DNA from: Serpula lacrymans var. lacrymans S7.9
Lineage: Eukaryota; Basidiomycota; Agaricomycetes; Boletales; Serpulaceae
Direction of reading: 5' to 3'
Assembly (NCBI RefSeq): GCF_000218685.1
Contig: NW_006763290.1
Location: 3,044,615 to 3,108,614 of the forward strand
DNA: 64,000 nt
The notes beneath the pieces are model-generated. The model was not told the DNA's origin. It saw only the letters and a program-made list of their open reading frames with translations, and made no database searches. Positions 32,031 through 43,475 of the stretch are shown one piece after another (the first letter of the stretch is position 1; the number at the start of each line of letters is the position of its first letter). The position numbers and the translations under genes are program-made.

Positions 32031-34513
32031 GCCAATCATTATGGCTTTGCGCCCCTTGGAGTAAAACTTCCCTTGCTTTTTGTCTTTTGGAATCAAGGCA
32101 TATGCTTGGCATCTGAAAGGGCAAAACAAAGTTGGATCAACACTCCTTTTAAACAGTATTTCATATGGGGTCTTTCCATGGAGTCCTGATGCTGAGTGGC
32201 GTGCTGTGATATATGCAGCTGTTTACATGGCATCTACCCAAAATGACTTTGGGAGCTTGAAATCATGGAGCATAGTGGTTGCTAATGTAGCCAATGTCTG
32301 ATTCATGCATTCTGCAATGCCATTTTGTTCCGGAGTATCTGCAGCTGTAATTTCTTGGATGACACCATCTCCTCGGAGTTGATTTTTGAATGTATTGCCA
32401 GTATATTCTCCTCCCCCATCGCTCCGGAGGAATTCTGTGTATAGTGGAGTGAAGTTTTCTTCTCCCAAATGAGTCTGGAAGAATGTTTGGACATCTTCTT
32501 TCCATTGCTTGTATTGTTCCAGTGCTTCACTTTTATGTTTTAGGAAATATATCCATGGAAATTTGGAGAAATTATCTACAATGATAATCCAGTACCGAAA
32601 ACCCTCCCTGGAAGTTGGTTTGATTGGTCCTCCAACATCTGTGTGCACAATTTGTATGGGGCGCTTGGCTCAGTTTCCTCCTGTGGACTTGAAAGGTAAT
32701 TTCTTCATCTTTCCTAAAGCACAAGGTTCACAAAATGTCACGATCGTATCCATCTGACTCATCTTTTTTATCTAATCGCGAGATAGAGACTATTATCTCA
32801 CCTAATCTAATCTCTCTTTGATCTTATCTTATCTAGTAATCACGTGACACATTAGTAATACTCATTACCAATCAGCCTCACGCATTACACATGTTACTTA
32901 CCAATACGCTGCGTCATACCTCACCGTAGCCTCATGCCTTCTTCTATATAACTAGCACGATATCCATGTACATACCCTAGTTGTAGATTTACTCTTATAC
33001 TTGCTTGTCAAACACTTGTTGTGTGATTTAAGTCCTACACTGCTCGGGTTACCGGCATAACAGCTAGGGTCTTTACACAAAACTCCGGGGTTCCGGTAAG
33101 GGTGTCTATGTCCTGGAGCTGTCTTTTTGTAACCATTCATTGCAAGCGGTCCATTCCAATGTGTCCCATTCTCCTGTGCAATAAATTTACATCTACTGCT
33201 GCAAAAGCTGACTCCAGGTTGATTTCAGGTTTTGCTTGGATGTGATAAAGTCCTCGCTTGTGTAAGGCAGTGAGGATAAGTTCCTCTTTTTTCCGAACTT
33301 CACAAGCATTTGACCCTGCTGGAAAAAGTGTTGATAACCCCGTTTTGGACAATTTGTGGACAAAGATGAGTGCTAACTTGAAGTTTGGCACAAGTAAGAC
33401 ATTTGACAGTGCAATATTGTAGTCCTTTTTGCCAACAGTTGCTTGTAGGATTACTGTTCAAATGCCAATGGCATTTACAGAGGATTCATCCCCAAAACTG
33501 ATTGTCCTCGGAGGATGCAGAACATGGTATTTTCCTGGCTCAAACCAAGAGCGGTGAGGGACCATGTGGGATGTTGCTCTGGAGTCAATAATAATTGTTG
33601 TTTTGGTCTTATCGGGTTCCGACACAAGGTAAGCTTGAATGCATTTAGCAAGTGGCTTGTAAATATGTACATGTTGCAATGCAATATGACTCTGTTCCTC
33701 CTCGGAGTCAGATCCAGATGATTGCTCTGCCGTATTTGCCTTTTCCTTCTCTTTTCTTTTATCCTTGTGTCTTTCTTTTCCCTTTTTCCTTTGACTTTTT
33801 CCAGCTGACTGAAGTGTTCAACACTCTGAGGTGTTGTGTGATTTGACTTTGTGGAAGTCACACCACTTCTCCTCGGATTTGAGTGCTGATTCGGAACCTC
33901 CAGGGGCCTTTCCTGACTGTTGTGCAACTTCTGCAGTGATCCTGATCTCAACTGCATCAAAGGTAAGTTTATTTTCTTCAATCGTGTTGATTACCAATGA
34001 CTGAAATATTTGCCATTCAGGAGTGCATGGGAGAGATTGGAGAAGAGCGAAGGCCATGAGTTTGGTATCAACTCCTGATTTCATTCCGGAGAGGTGTGAA
34101 TCAATTGTCCAGATTTTCCTAATGTGGTCCTGAATAGGTGATGTCCCATCCCAGGACAATTTTGTGAGTTGCTGGAATGAATAGAAGGCTGAGGCAATGT
34201 TGGATGTCTGATGGAGTGAGACAAATTTATCAAATAACTCCTTGGAGCTGGTGAGGTCTCCAGTCCTCATTAGGAGGGCATCAGAGATGTGGTCCTGGAT
34301 GATTCCATGTGCCTTCTTATCCTTAAGTATCCAGGTGATCTCTGGATCCTCTGAGGAGGTAGGTTTTCCTGGTGAGGGCTTAAGCTCCTCTCCGGTAACA
34401 ACCCGGAGAACTTTTTCCCGACGTAGCTTTGAGATGATCCAGAGTTTCCATATCTGAAAATTGTTGGGTCCAGTGAGAACTGGACATGTGGATGTATCGC
34501 ATGCTGTGGTCAT
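32031..34513 (-). pseudogene. Ty1/copia gag-pol, 3'-truncated and interrupted
   Basis: Minus strand. 34513-33818 is a UBN2-type copia gag (TGPNNFQIWKLWIISKLRR, FDKFVSLHQTSNIASAFYSF). A protease block near 33580 reads DSRATSHM where DSGATSHM is usual. 33391-33137 is the GAG-pre-integrase region (LLHRRMGHIGMDRLQ). 32740-32223 is the integrase core (HTDVGGPIKPTSREGF, LRSDGGGEYTGNTF, DTPEQNGIAECMNQTLATL). It then runs toward RT (QAYALIPKDKK) and stops at the solo LTR at 32030. RT and RNase H are absent. A foreign 380-bp segment splits it at 32757-33138. Two frameshifts are also present. Its 5' LTR is at 34584-34797. Confidence 0.85.
32757..33138 (+). repeat. Insertion in copia pol, probable solo LTR
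   Basis: About 380 bp of unrelated sequence separates two adjacent copia pol blocks. It contains a TATA-like TTCTATATAACTAGC near 32940 with a T-rich and CACGTGAC-containing upstream part, which looks like the U3 and R of an LTR in plus orientation. Candidate ends are TGACTCATC on the left and CCATTCA on the right. No clean target duplication was found, so class and exact edges are uncertain. Confidence 0.45.
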
Positions 34514-34568
34514 GGTTCTGAGGTTGCCGTTTCAAATAAGAATTATTTCCTGCATAGCTTTTGTGCAC

Positions 34569-34582
34569 CAGGGCTCATAACC
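34569..34582 (-). promoter_or_regulatory. Copia primer-binding site matching initiator tRNA-Met anticodon arm
   Basis: The sense strand next to the LTR reads GGTTATGAGCCCTG, complementary to CAGGGCUCAUAACC of the initiator tRNA-Met anticodon stem-loop. The same 14-mer sits next to the LTR of the second copia family at 37885-37898. Drosophila copia is known to prime from a cleaved initiator tRNA-Met half. Confidence 0.7.
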
Positions 34583-34583
34583 C

Positions 34584-34797
34584 AATAAAACTAAGTGAAA
34601 CTCAGTCGCTGCCCGAGAGGCTATAGAAACAACTGAGGTATTCCTATACTAAACCCCCTACTACTTATAATTGGAGGTGCTACTTGCTACAGTATAATGA
34701 CTCCTAGGAGAACAATGGTTACTCCATGGAGTGGTGGCTATGCTCCATGGAGAACAATGGCTGCTTTGGCAGAGACCGGGTTTATCTGGTTTTGTCA
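34584..34797 (-). repeat. 5' LTR of the truncated copia element
   Basis: About 214 bp. On the sense strand it runs from TGACAAAACC to TTAGTTTTATT, next to the primer site. It is closely related to the solo LTR at 43175-43475. It contains a hairpin module at 34601-34637 that recurs in that copy. Confidence 0.75.
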
Positions 34798-35355
34798 GAA
34801 AACAATTCAGAGAAACGGTGCTTAGGGAGATCACTCAAGGAGCCAAATAAAAAAAGAAATAAAACTGTTGAGGTATTAATGTCTCTCTTTTTCAACTTCT
34901 TAAACTTACAGTTCTGTGCGTCTTATCAGGCTGATGGAGACTGGACTCAAGTCAATGACGAGGTTGAATTGGGTCCTCCAATCAGCGGTACAGGAATATT
35001 TTGTTTCATTTTGTCTTTCAACTGTGCCTGACAGACTTGAATCTTGACTTAGCAGAATCTGGTAACAATGAAACCAATGTCCAACAGATATCAAGTGCAA
35101 CTTTTATTCAAGTTGTCCACCATTCTCAAAGTGGGAAGCACGACCTAGTCATAATTCCCCTTGACAGTGTTATCCCTTCAGCTGATCAAGGTAACCACAA
35201 AGCTGGACTTGGCTCTGTGTTGGAGATCAAACCATGGGCGCCCTTTTGCAATCATTGCCGACTTTGAATATGTGGAAACAGTGGTCAAGGGATTATTAAG
35301 TAAAGCAATGGTAAACACACAGTTATTTGGGATACATCATTGATGGGCAGATAAT

Positions 35356-35550
35356 GACAAATTATGACATTTGTTTATAGTATGAGAAAACATGCATTGG
35401 CCAGGGCTTGAACCTGGGACTCCAGCTTTCATGGTCTGGTGTTTTACCAACTAAGCTACCAAGGTGTACTTGGAAAGCATACTGATTGGTTGCATGCCCA
35501 GAAAGTCTAGAATCACTGTACACGGGTGCGGATCCCATTGTGTTGTGATA
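35356..35550 (-). mobile_element. 195-bp tRNA-cored mobile element, copy 2
   Basis: Same length and ends (GACAAATTATG to GTTGTGATA, plus strand) as 11815-12009, with about six substitutions. It is flanked by a different 6-bp duplication, gataat (35350-35355 and 35551-35556). It lies inside the Plavaka transposase gene between two coding blocks, which proves it is an insertion. The tRNA-like core is at 35394-35465; here the first acceptor base has changed from G to A, which further weakens the stem. Confidence 0.8.
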
Positions 35551-37655
35551 GATAATACTAACATTACATTTCGGAACTATGCAGACATTGAGAAGACTTT
35601 ACAAGTAGCATGTGCGCAATATGTCCAGGCGGGCAAAGACGACCCTCAAAAATGACACTTCTAATCTTTCTTTCAGTTCAAGAAGGCAACATTTCTGCAT
35701 GTTATCTAGGAGAAACTCATTACTTCAAGTTTCAGTATTGAGATTCGTGGAGAATCTATCGCAACTGGATTATGGATGAGACATTAGCGCCTCTCATCCT
35801 TTGGCATCCTTGCTGCAAATATTATTGTCACCAAAATGGTAGGATAGTCTTGAAAGAACGCATATACAACAAGTTCAATACAGCCAACATATGGTGGGAC
35901 GTACAGGTAAATATATGGTATATACATTTACATGCTTTCTGATGTGGATTAATTTGAATGCAGGAATCCTTTCCATAAGAAGAACCACCACATTGCTTTC
36001 TACCGATCTCTCTCTGGCTCAACAAAGGGAACATCACTAAGCGGGTCAAGAAGCACCCTATAATTATTCGTCCACTATTTTTGCCGCGGGGGGTAAGAAA
36101 TGTGTCGGGAAATGGAGGGGGTGTTCTTGTAGGGTGTATGCCCATTGTGAGTGTTTTTTCCTGCTACACAGAGGCTTCTTATTGCATTGTTTTTACAGCC
36201 TTTGGACCCAGCTGACCCATCTGACAGAAACACTGCTGATACCATTAAATGGCAGTGCTTCAAGCGTGAAGTTTACCACAAGGTTGTTGAAGTCATATTT
36301 CACTCACTACAATGGCCTGCACACTTCGGAGAAGCAATGGCTTGTGGTGACAAAGTTGATAGAGTGATACATCCAGAAATACCAGTCAAGTCTGTTGAAG
36401 GTGAAGAAAGCTGTGTGCTAACGGCTACACGTGCAGCCCTGGCCAAATTTCCATGCCCAAAATGCCTTGTCTGCCATGTCAATTTAACCAAACTATGTGG
36501 AAATTTCCAGTGTTGCACAACTGACAACATGGAGAAGGTGTACGAGTGTTCAATCACAGCATCAAATAAAACAGAGGCTGAACAAATCTTACAAGCCCAC
36601 ATATTACATGCAACCAAGTTTTTATCCCCGTCTCTTTATTATCTTCCACTAACTAGCTTTTTACAGAACTCTTTTTGGTCACTCAACCACTCAGACCCAT
36701 ATTGTTCCATTTCATACAATAAATTACACTCCAATGATCTAGGAAAATGGGGTAAGCACATCTGGCCACTCCTCCTCACAGTGTTAGCAGAAAACGGAAA
36801 CAAAGGCCATATGGCCAGAAAGTAAGTTTTAACTACACGTCACACTTGATGTCTCACTAAAACTCGGGATATATAGCATGCAGAATGTATTAAGATCGCC
36901 TGGACTCAAACACTTCATGAATGTCACCACAGTCGAATATGCGGATGGTCAAGTATTTTATGATATACTCAAGGTGCATAGTCCTTAATACTTTATTTAT
37001 GAGCACTATACACTGACTTTTCTGTCCTTCTAGTGCATCCTCCCACGTATCGTCCAAATTCTCCCCAAGAACTCAACATTAGTACATGGTATCCGAGCCT
37101 ATGCTAAATAGGCTCATGATTGGCCTCAATTGTATGACTGAAGGGAGGACACACCAGCTAAAACAATATATTATTCAATATGAACAATGTTGTGAAGTGA
37201 GTAGCAGTTCTACATGTGTCTTGATTGTTTCCTAATGGTTCTTATAATACAGCACATTTCAAATGATTACAAGAAGGACTTCCACTTTAGCAAGCAACAC
37301 GCCATAAATCATATTCTCACAGAAATCCGGCAGAAAGGTGCGACAGATAACTACAACACACGAGTCAGCGAGGGCTTTCATCAAGAGGCGCAAGAAGCCT
37401 ACAAGCAGACAAACCGGAAAGATACAGACAGCCAGGTAAGCAAACATATTTATGTGTACCAAAAGCCCGATGCTCAGTTTCCACAGATGGATTGCATTGA
37501 CGAGAACCAGGAAGCCATCGCCCACATACGAATGACTGTCGACAACCATGATAAAGCCCACCATAACGACACTGAGGACCAAGACTTAGGAGATGACGCT
37601 GGCAGCAATGATGACCAGAGGTCAACACAACCTACCCCCAATAACCACTGGATTC

Positions 37656-37884
37656 TGTTAGAAAACGTGAGTTGACAAAGACAAGCACCGTATGAAGGGA
37701 AAGTATGGTGCAGGACACCATACTAGGAAAGTGTAGTGGTAGGATGGCCCGTGCGTTTTGATGGGGCAATTTACCCCCTTAGTTATACTTTCGTTCGAGT
37801 TTAAAAACCTTCGTAGCAATGATTGCCCACCTCAGAGCTTTGCCCACGAAGTCTGAGCATTTGGTTTATATTAGATCTCTTTGA
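37656..37884 (+). repeat. 5' LTR of the copia element
   Basis: 229 bp. It is near-identical to the 3' LTR except for a 14-bp block (AGGATGGCCCGTGC) absent from the 3' copy and scattered substitutions. No strong TATA box is seen; TTTAAAAACC near 37800 is the best candidate. Confidence 0.88.
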
Positions 37885-37898
37885 GGTTATGAGCCCTG
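37885..37898 (+). promoter_or_regulatory. Copia primer-binding site overlapping the gag start codon
   Basis: GGTTATGAGCCCTG is complementary to 14 nt of the initiator tRNA-Met anticodon arm and directly follows the LTR. The first ATG of the gag frame (37889-37891) lies inside it, so the element has essentially no leader between primer site and coding sequence. Confidence 0.7.
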
Positions 37899-40800
37899 CG
37901 AGTGAGACAACGTACCCTGAAAAAGACACCCTTGGGGTGCCAAAGCTCGAGCCGGATGGCTCAAATTGGTCGATGTACAAAACTCACCTCAAATGGGCCC
38001 TTGCTGACCTAGACTGCGTCAAGCACCTCCATGGCACAGCAAAAAGGCCGATACCACTATCCCAGACCACTAGCCAGACTGCTGGCCAGGCCACAGCGAC
38101 GACATCTCCTCCTGCAACAGTCAGCAAGGCTGATCAAGAAGCACTTGATGCCTGGCTAAAAAAGGAGTACCGCGTGCAAAATATAAATATATTAGGTCGC
38201 ACCATACCTGATTTGACGCTAAGAAGGATCCTAAACAAGCCCACCGTCGCCGACATGTGGATCATGATCTGTCAAGAAAACGAGAACACAATGGAGCTAG
38301 TTCAGTCCAAGCTAAGAGAAAGGTTGTCGAACCTACACTGCACCGAGAAAGGAGACTTGTGCGCATATTTGGACAAGATTCACGTGCTATGGGAACAGCT
38401 CAGCGCAGCAGGAGTCCAACTAGTAGACAAAGAACTCACCTCCAGCATCATCATGTCTTTGCCGCAGTCATACGCCACCTACGTGTCGCACCTGTCAGTG
38501 TCTGCCCATATGTCAAAGCAGACCTTGGACCCAGAGACACTGATCTTGTACCTTCTCCAAGAATACGACCGACAGACCATATTCAGAAAACGCCCAACAG
38601 CAAAATCCGAGGACATCGCTATGTCAGCCACCGGAGGACAATGATCGTCCAAATGTGGAAGTCGAGGCGGAAGAGGTTGCTACAAGGAAGGAAAATCATC
38701 TGGTGGCAGAGACGACAAGGATACCAGCGAGCTTGAATGCTGGAACTGCGGTGGAAAGGGACACAGGTCACACCAGTGCCCCAGTGAGAAGCGTGAGCGC
38801 TCCACAAAGAATGAGTCAAAAGGGGACTCACCAGGAAACAAGAAAGAAGAGGGGCAAACGGGCAATGCAAAGGGAAAGAAGCCTGAAAAGGTGAACCTTG
38901 CTGTCCACGTCCAATGCGATGGTGCAAGCCTATCAGATATTGAAGAAGAAGGCGCATGGAGCGCCCTCACTCACCAACTCGCCATGAACGCGAGGCCCAA
39001 GAGTCCCATTGAAATCTATGACTCCAGCGCTACGAGCCACTTCACCCCCCATCAACACCTCCTACTCAATTACCGCACAATTGCACCTTACCCTATAAGC
39101 GTGGCGAACCAAGACTCCTTCTCTGCTGTAGGAACAGGGGATATGATGATTAGTGTCCCCAACGGCGCCCATAAAGACATGCAAGTGCGCCTGAGAGACG
39201 TGTTATACACACCAAATTTGGCCTACACCCTAGTTTCCATAGGCTGTATGGATAAGGCAGGCTACAAGGCCGTCTTTGCGAAAAGCGAATGCGTTATCTA
39301 TGACCCAAGAGGAAAAATAAGAGGACGCATACCTAAAGTAGGTGGTGTGTACCAGTTGCGAGGCACAAATCTTCGCCACAAAAGCACCAATGCAGCTGTT
39401 GAGCGCATATCTGCCACTGAACTCCACAAGCGCCTTGGCCATATAGCCATTGATGCAGCAAAGTGCATGGTGTCGAAGGGCTTGATCCATGGGGTAGAAC
39501 TCCTGGAGGATAGGGAAACAAACACTTTCTGTGAAACTTGTGTCCGCGCCAAGGGCAAGCGCGAGGCAATCCCTAAAGTGAAACTGGGTGAGCGTGCACA
39601 GGAATATGGCCAGGAGATCCACACCGACCTATGGGGACCTGCACCAGTCGAAATGCTGGGTGGAAAACGGTACTATGTTGCCTTTACGGACAATAAGACA
39701 CGCAAAACACATGTTTATCTACTGTGCAATAAATCCAACATTTTCCGTCAATTCCAAATGTATGAGGCCTGGGTCCGCAACCACATGAATGCAGCAATCA
39801 AAGTCTTACATAGCAACAGGGGTGGCGAATATATGAGCAATGCGTTTAGTGACTATCTGAGAGATAGAGGAATTATGAGGAAACTCACAGTGCACAACAC
39901 CCCCGAACAGAACGGTGTTGCAGAGCACGTGAACCGTACCCTACTCAAGAAAGTATGTGCCCTCTTACTTAGCAGTGGCCTGCCAAAATTCCTGTGGGGG
40001 GAAGCCATCAAACATGCATGTTAGTTGAAGAACCGCACCTCCACCAAGGCACTAGACAACATGACACTATTTGAAGCGGCACATGGTGTCAAGCCGGATC
40101 TTGCTGGCCTACACAAATGGGGCTGCAACATACTTGTGCATGACACAACTGGCTCAAAGCTTGAGAGCCGAGCTAGGAGGGGTCACTGGGTCGGTTTTGA
40201 TACCGAAAGTCTCAGACACCGCATCTATTGGCCAGAGAATCATTCAGTCACTGTTGAGCGCTCAGTACATTTCGACGTCGGGAATGTTCCTGTAGATGCT
40301 GACAACAAACCTCCCTTTGGGCTTGAGGGGGAGTATGATGTCCTGGACCAAGCGCCAAAGGAGAGTGACATTGTAGAAATTAGTGATCACATACCTCATC
40401 CCGATTCACCCAATCCCCAAGCAATCCCTGACCCACTCTACCCTCGGGATCAAGATCAAGCTGATCCTGATCCCATCCTACCAGCTCCAGTTCTTCCACC
40501 TCCACCTATAGTTGCTCCGTGTCGAAGTACTCGCATTCGCCAGCCAACCCAATATGTTCGCGACCTCCTACAAGGAAAAGGATCAGTATCTGGAAATAAC
40601 GGACGGACCCACCTTACCCAAAGGCATCCAACTGAACGTCGACGATCCGGATGGGAGAGATGAGGAAGAGAGAGATAATGAAGTGCTAAGGGATCTCGCC
40701 CAAAATGTAGCCATGGTGGCACGCATGGCAGATCTTGAAGGCGTTGAACCCAGAACTATTGAAGAAGCCCAAAAGCGCCCAGACTGGCCAAAATGGGAAG

Positions 40801-42307
40801 AAGCGATCAATGAGGAATTGAACAGGCTTCAAGTAGCAGAAACATGGACTTACATTGAGAGACCCAAAGATGCAAACATTGTAGGGAGTAAATGGGTGTT
40901 CAAGCTAAAGAAAACAGTGTCAGGATCCATCAATAAGTACAAGGCAAGGCTTGTAGCACAAGGCTACAGCCAAGTGGGAGGAATAGACTATTTCGACACA
41001 TTTACCCCCATTGCAAAGATGGCATCACTACGAATCATCTTAGCGATGGTTGCTTGAAATGATTGGGAAACTCACCAGATGGATGTAAAAAGTGCATACC
41101 TAAACGGCAAACTAGAAGAAAACGAGGTCATCTACATGCGACAACTGCCTGGTTACAACGCACCTGGAAAAGAGACCCAAGTCCTACGCCTAAACAAGAC
41201 ACTCTATGGCCTGAAGCAGGCCGGCCGCAGGTGGTATCAGACTCTATGTGATGGACTCCAGAAAATTGGTTTAATTCGCTGTGAAACAGATCATGCAGTT
41301 TTGCATAGGCGCAATGAAGGAGAGCTCACCATTATTGCAGTTCATGTAGACGACATGACTCTCGTCACACCGTCAATGACTGAGATGAACCGTTTGAAAT
41401 TTGACCTAGGAAAACTCTTCGAAGTTAGTGACCTGGGGGAACTACATTGGATGTTAGGAATAGAAGTGAAAAGAGACAGAGCACACGTACCTTATACATG
41501 TCGCAATGCAGCTACCTCGACACTATTGTCAAACACTTCAACCTAGAAGATGCAAAAATGTTAGCAATCCCAATGGTTGCTAGCACATACCTGAGTAAAG
41601 ATCAGAGCCCCAAGACGCCTGAAGACTATGCAGAAATGCAAAACGTCCCATATCGAGAGGCCGTGGGATCACTGATGTATGCGGCGATTGGCACATGCCC
41701 CGATATCGCGCATGTTGTTGCAATTCTTTCTTGTTTTGTCAAGAACCCAGGTCCAGCCCATTGGGAGGCAGCAAAAAGGGTGATCCGGCACCTAAAAGGG
41801 AGCAGAGAGCTATGGTTAGCATACAGTCCGGAAGAACAGCCACTTACTGGATACACCGACGCAGATGGGAGTATGAATGAGACCAGGCGAGCCATATCAG
41901 GCTATGCCATGATGCTTGATGGTGGCGCCGTCTTGTGGTACTCGAAGCAACAAGAATTTGTCGCGTTATCAACGACAGAGGCTGAGTATGTGGCTGCAAC
42001 GCATGCCACTAAGGAACTACTGTGGGCGAGGATGTTCATCAGCGAACTCTTCAATCAAGACTTACCACCAACCATCCTCCTGTGTGATAACCAATCAGCC
42101 ATAGCGCTTTCGAAGGACGGTCAATACCATGCACAAACCAAACATATCGATGTTCGGTACCATTTCATTCGGCACGCCATCGAAGAAGGGAAGATCGAGA
42201 TTACTTATTGCCCGACTGAAGAGATGACAGCCGAAGTGCTCACCAAGTCCTTGCCCTCTGCAAAGGTGAAACATTTTGCGGCTGCGTTAGGCCTACGTAC
42301 CGCTTGA
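37889..42307 (+). pseudogene. Copia gag-pol polyprotein with stops and frameshifts
   Basis: Order: UBN2 gag (LEPDGSNWSMYKTHLKWAL), zinc knuckle (CWNCGGKGHRSHQC, about 38745), protease (IYDSSATSHFTPH, with DSS where DSG is usual), GAG-pre-integrase (LHKRLGHIAIDAA), integrase (IHTDLWGPAPVEML, HSNRGGEY, NTPEQNGVAEHVNRTL), RT (GSKWVFKLKKTVSGSINKYK, MDVKSAYLNGKLEENEV,HVDDMTLV), RNase H (YTDADGSMNETRRAISGY, LSTTEAEYVAATHATKE, then DNQSAIALSKD). The second integrase catalytic residue is N rather than D. Stops at 38642-38644 (TGA), about 40022 (TAG) and 41055-41057 (TGA), with frameshifts near 40580 and 41490. Not autonomous. Confidence 0.9.
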
Positions 42308-42314
42308 GGGGGAG

Positions 42315-42529
42315 TGTTAGAAAACACGAGTTGACAAAGACAAGCATTGTACAAAGGGAAAGTATGGTGCAGGACACTATACTAGGAAAGTGTAGTGGTG
42401 TTTTGATGGGGAAAATTACCCCCTTGGTTATACTTCTGTTCGAGTTTAAAAACCTTCGTAGCAACGATTGCCCACCTCAGAGCTTTACCCACGAAGTCTG
42501 AGCATTTGGTTTATATTAGATCTCTTTGA
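42315..42529 (+). repeat. 3' LTR of the copia element
   Basis: 215 bp, directly after the polypurine tract. It matches 37656-37884 with a 14-bp internal deletion. Confidence 0.88.
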
Positions 42530-43174
42530 GATTCTAGGATCTCCTACAAACCTGACAAGCTCAGTAGTCATGGAGCATTGCGAGGGCCTCAAAGGATTCA
42601 ACAAGTGTCTGCGGAGTTTCTTAGCCTCAAGTTGCAATGTAGCCGTTGGAGACAGTCCCATCACAGTAAGCTGATCTTACATATACTTCACAGCTCTAAC
42701 ATTGTTCCATGTTCCACAGATCAGGAAATATCAATGCATTTATCTCAAGTATCAATCACACGAGGACTGGAGCGAAGGACGGGACATCCTTCGCTGCAAC
42801 CCCAATTTCAATAAAGAATCACGCTTTGACTGTGTTTTTATTAACACAGACACATTGGAGCCAGTTCCTGCTCGACTCCAAGCCGTCTTTCGATGTTTCC
42901 TTCAGTCGTCTTTGTTTGATATTGTGTCAGTCAAGATATTCAAGCCATCAAATGTAATTCCAAGGACCAGATGGTCGGGGGCTCTCTTGTATGATGAAGC
43001 GAGAGATTTCAAGCTGGTCATGGCTAAGTCCCTGATTCGGGGAGCTCATATGATTGAGGCTTTCAATCTGAAGGAGGGCCGATTTTATTTAAATGACTTA
43101 ATTGACAGTGATATGTTCCTACATTTCGGGAACTGACAACTAGACTACTTGTATTGTTAACTACCACTAGTAAA

Positions 43175-43475
43175 TAATAAAACTAAGTGAAACTCAGCCG
43201 CTGCCCGAGAGGCTATAGAAACGACTTTATTATTTACCTAAGTGAAACTATAATATATGTTAGTTTAAGGTGATCTCTAATAAATGTAATGTAACATACC
43301 TCAGCCGCCACCCGAGAGGCTATAGAAACGACTGAGGTATTCCTATACTAAACCCCCTACTACTTATAGTCGGAGGTGCCACTTGCTACAGTATAATGAC
43401 TCCATGGAGTGGTGGCTAAACTCCATGGAGAACAATGGCTGCTTTGGCAGAGACCGGGTTTATCCGGTTTTGTCA
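43175..43475 (-). repeat. Solo copia LTR with internal hairpin duplication
   Basis: 301 bp, related to the LTR at 34584-34797 and flanked by gtaaa on both sides (43170-43174 and 43476-43480). It is longer than that LTR because about 106 bp, including the hairpin module, is present twice (43191-43225 and 43299-43337). It lies just downstream of the Plavaka stop codon. Confidence 0.82.

Larger units (their letters stand above)
37656..42529 (+). mobile_element. Complete Ty1/copia retrotransposon inserted in Plavaka gene
   Basis: 4.87 kb with LTRs at 37656-37884 and 42315-42529, flanked by a perfect 5-bp duplication, gattc (37651-37655 and 42530-42534). Removing the element and one duplication restores the Plavaka frame (HWIL then GSPTNL). 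The LTRs start TGTTAG but end in TTTGA rather than CA. Sliding the boundary by one base gives an equally good duplication, attct. The polypurine tract is TTGAGGGGGAG before the 3' LTR. Structure is complete, but the coding region is broken. Confidence 0.92.
34912..43136 (+). pseudogene. Plavaka transposase, split by copia and by the tRNA-cored element
   Basis: Plus-strand exons of a Plavaka (CACTA-related, basidiomycete) transposase. Blocks in order: 34912-35280, including ADFEYVETVVKGLLSKAM; 35551-35640 (ITFRNYADIEKTL); 35690-35908 (NWIMDETLAPLILWHPC, NTANIWWDVQ); 35964-36820 (SLWLNKGNITKRVKKHPI, FKREVYHKVVEVIFHSLQW, FPCPKCLVCHVNLTKL, NHSDPYCSISYNKLHSNDLG); 37255-37650 (FSKQHAINHILTEIRQKGA, YNTRVSEGFHQEAQEAY); 42535-43136 (DIVSVKIFKPSNVIP to the stop). 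The coding sequence resumes in frame across the copia insertion. Several stops and one frameshift near 35245 show it is dead. The transposase would have cut and pasted its own element; no terminal inverted repeats were identified. Confidence 0.85.

Noticed and set aside
43299..43337. Hairpin module in the copia LTR as a known small ribozyme
   Set aside because: CCCGAGAGGC superficially recalls parts of twister-sister and hammerhead cores, but the conserved catalytic sequences are missing. I kept it only as an unexplained structured module.
34584..43475. Terminal repeats of the Plavaka transposon (the related sequences flank the transposase gene)
   Set aside because: They are in direct, not inverted, orientation. 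One directly adjoins the copia primer site and the other has its own gtaaa duplication, so they are copia LTRs.
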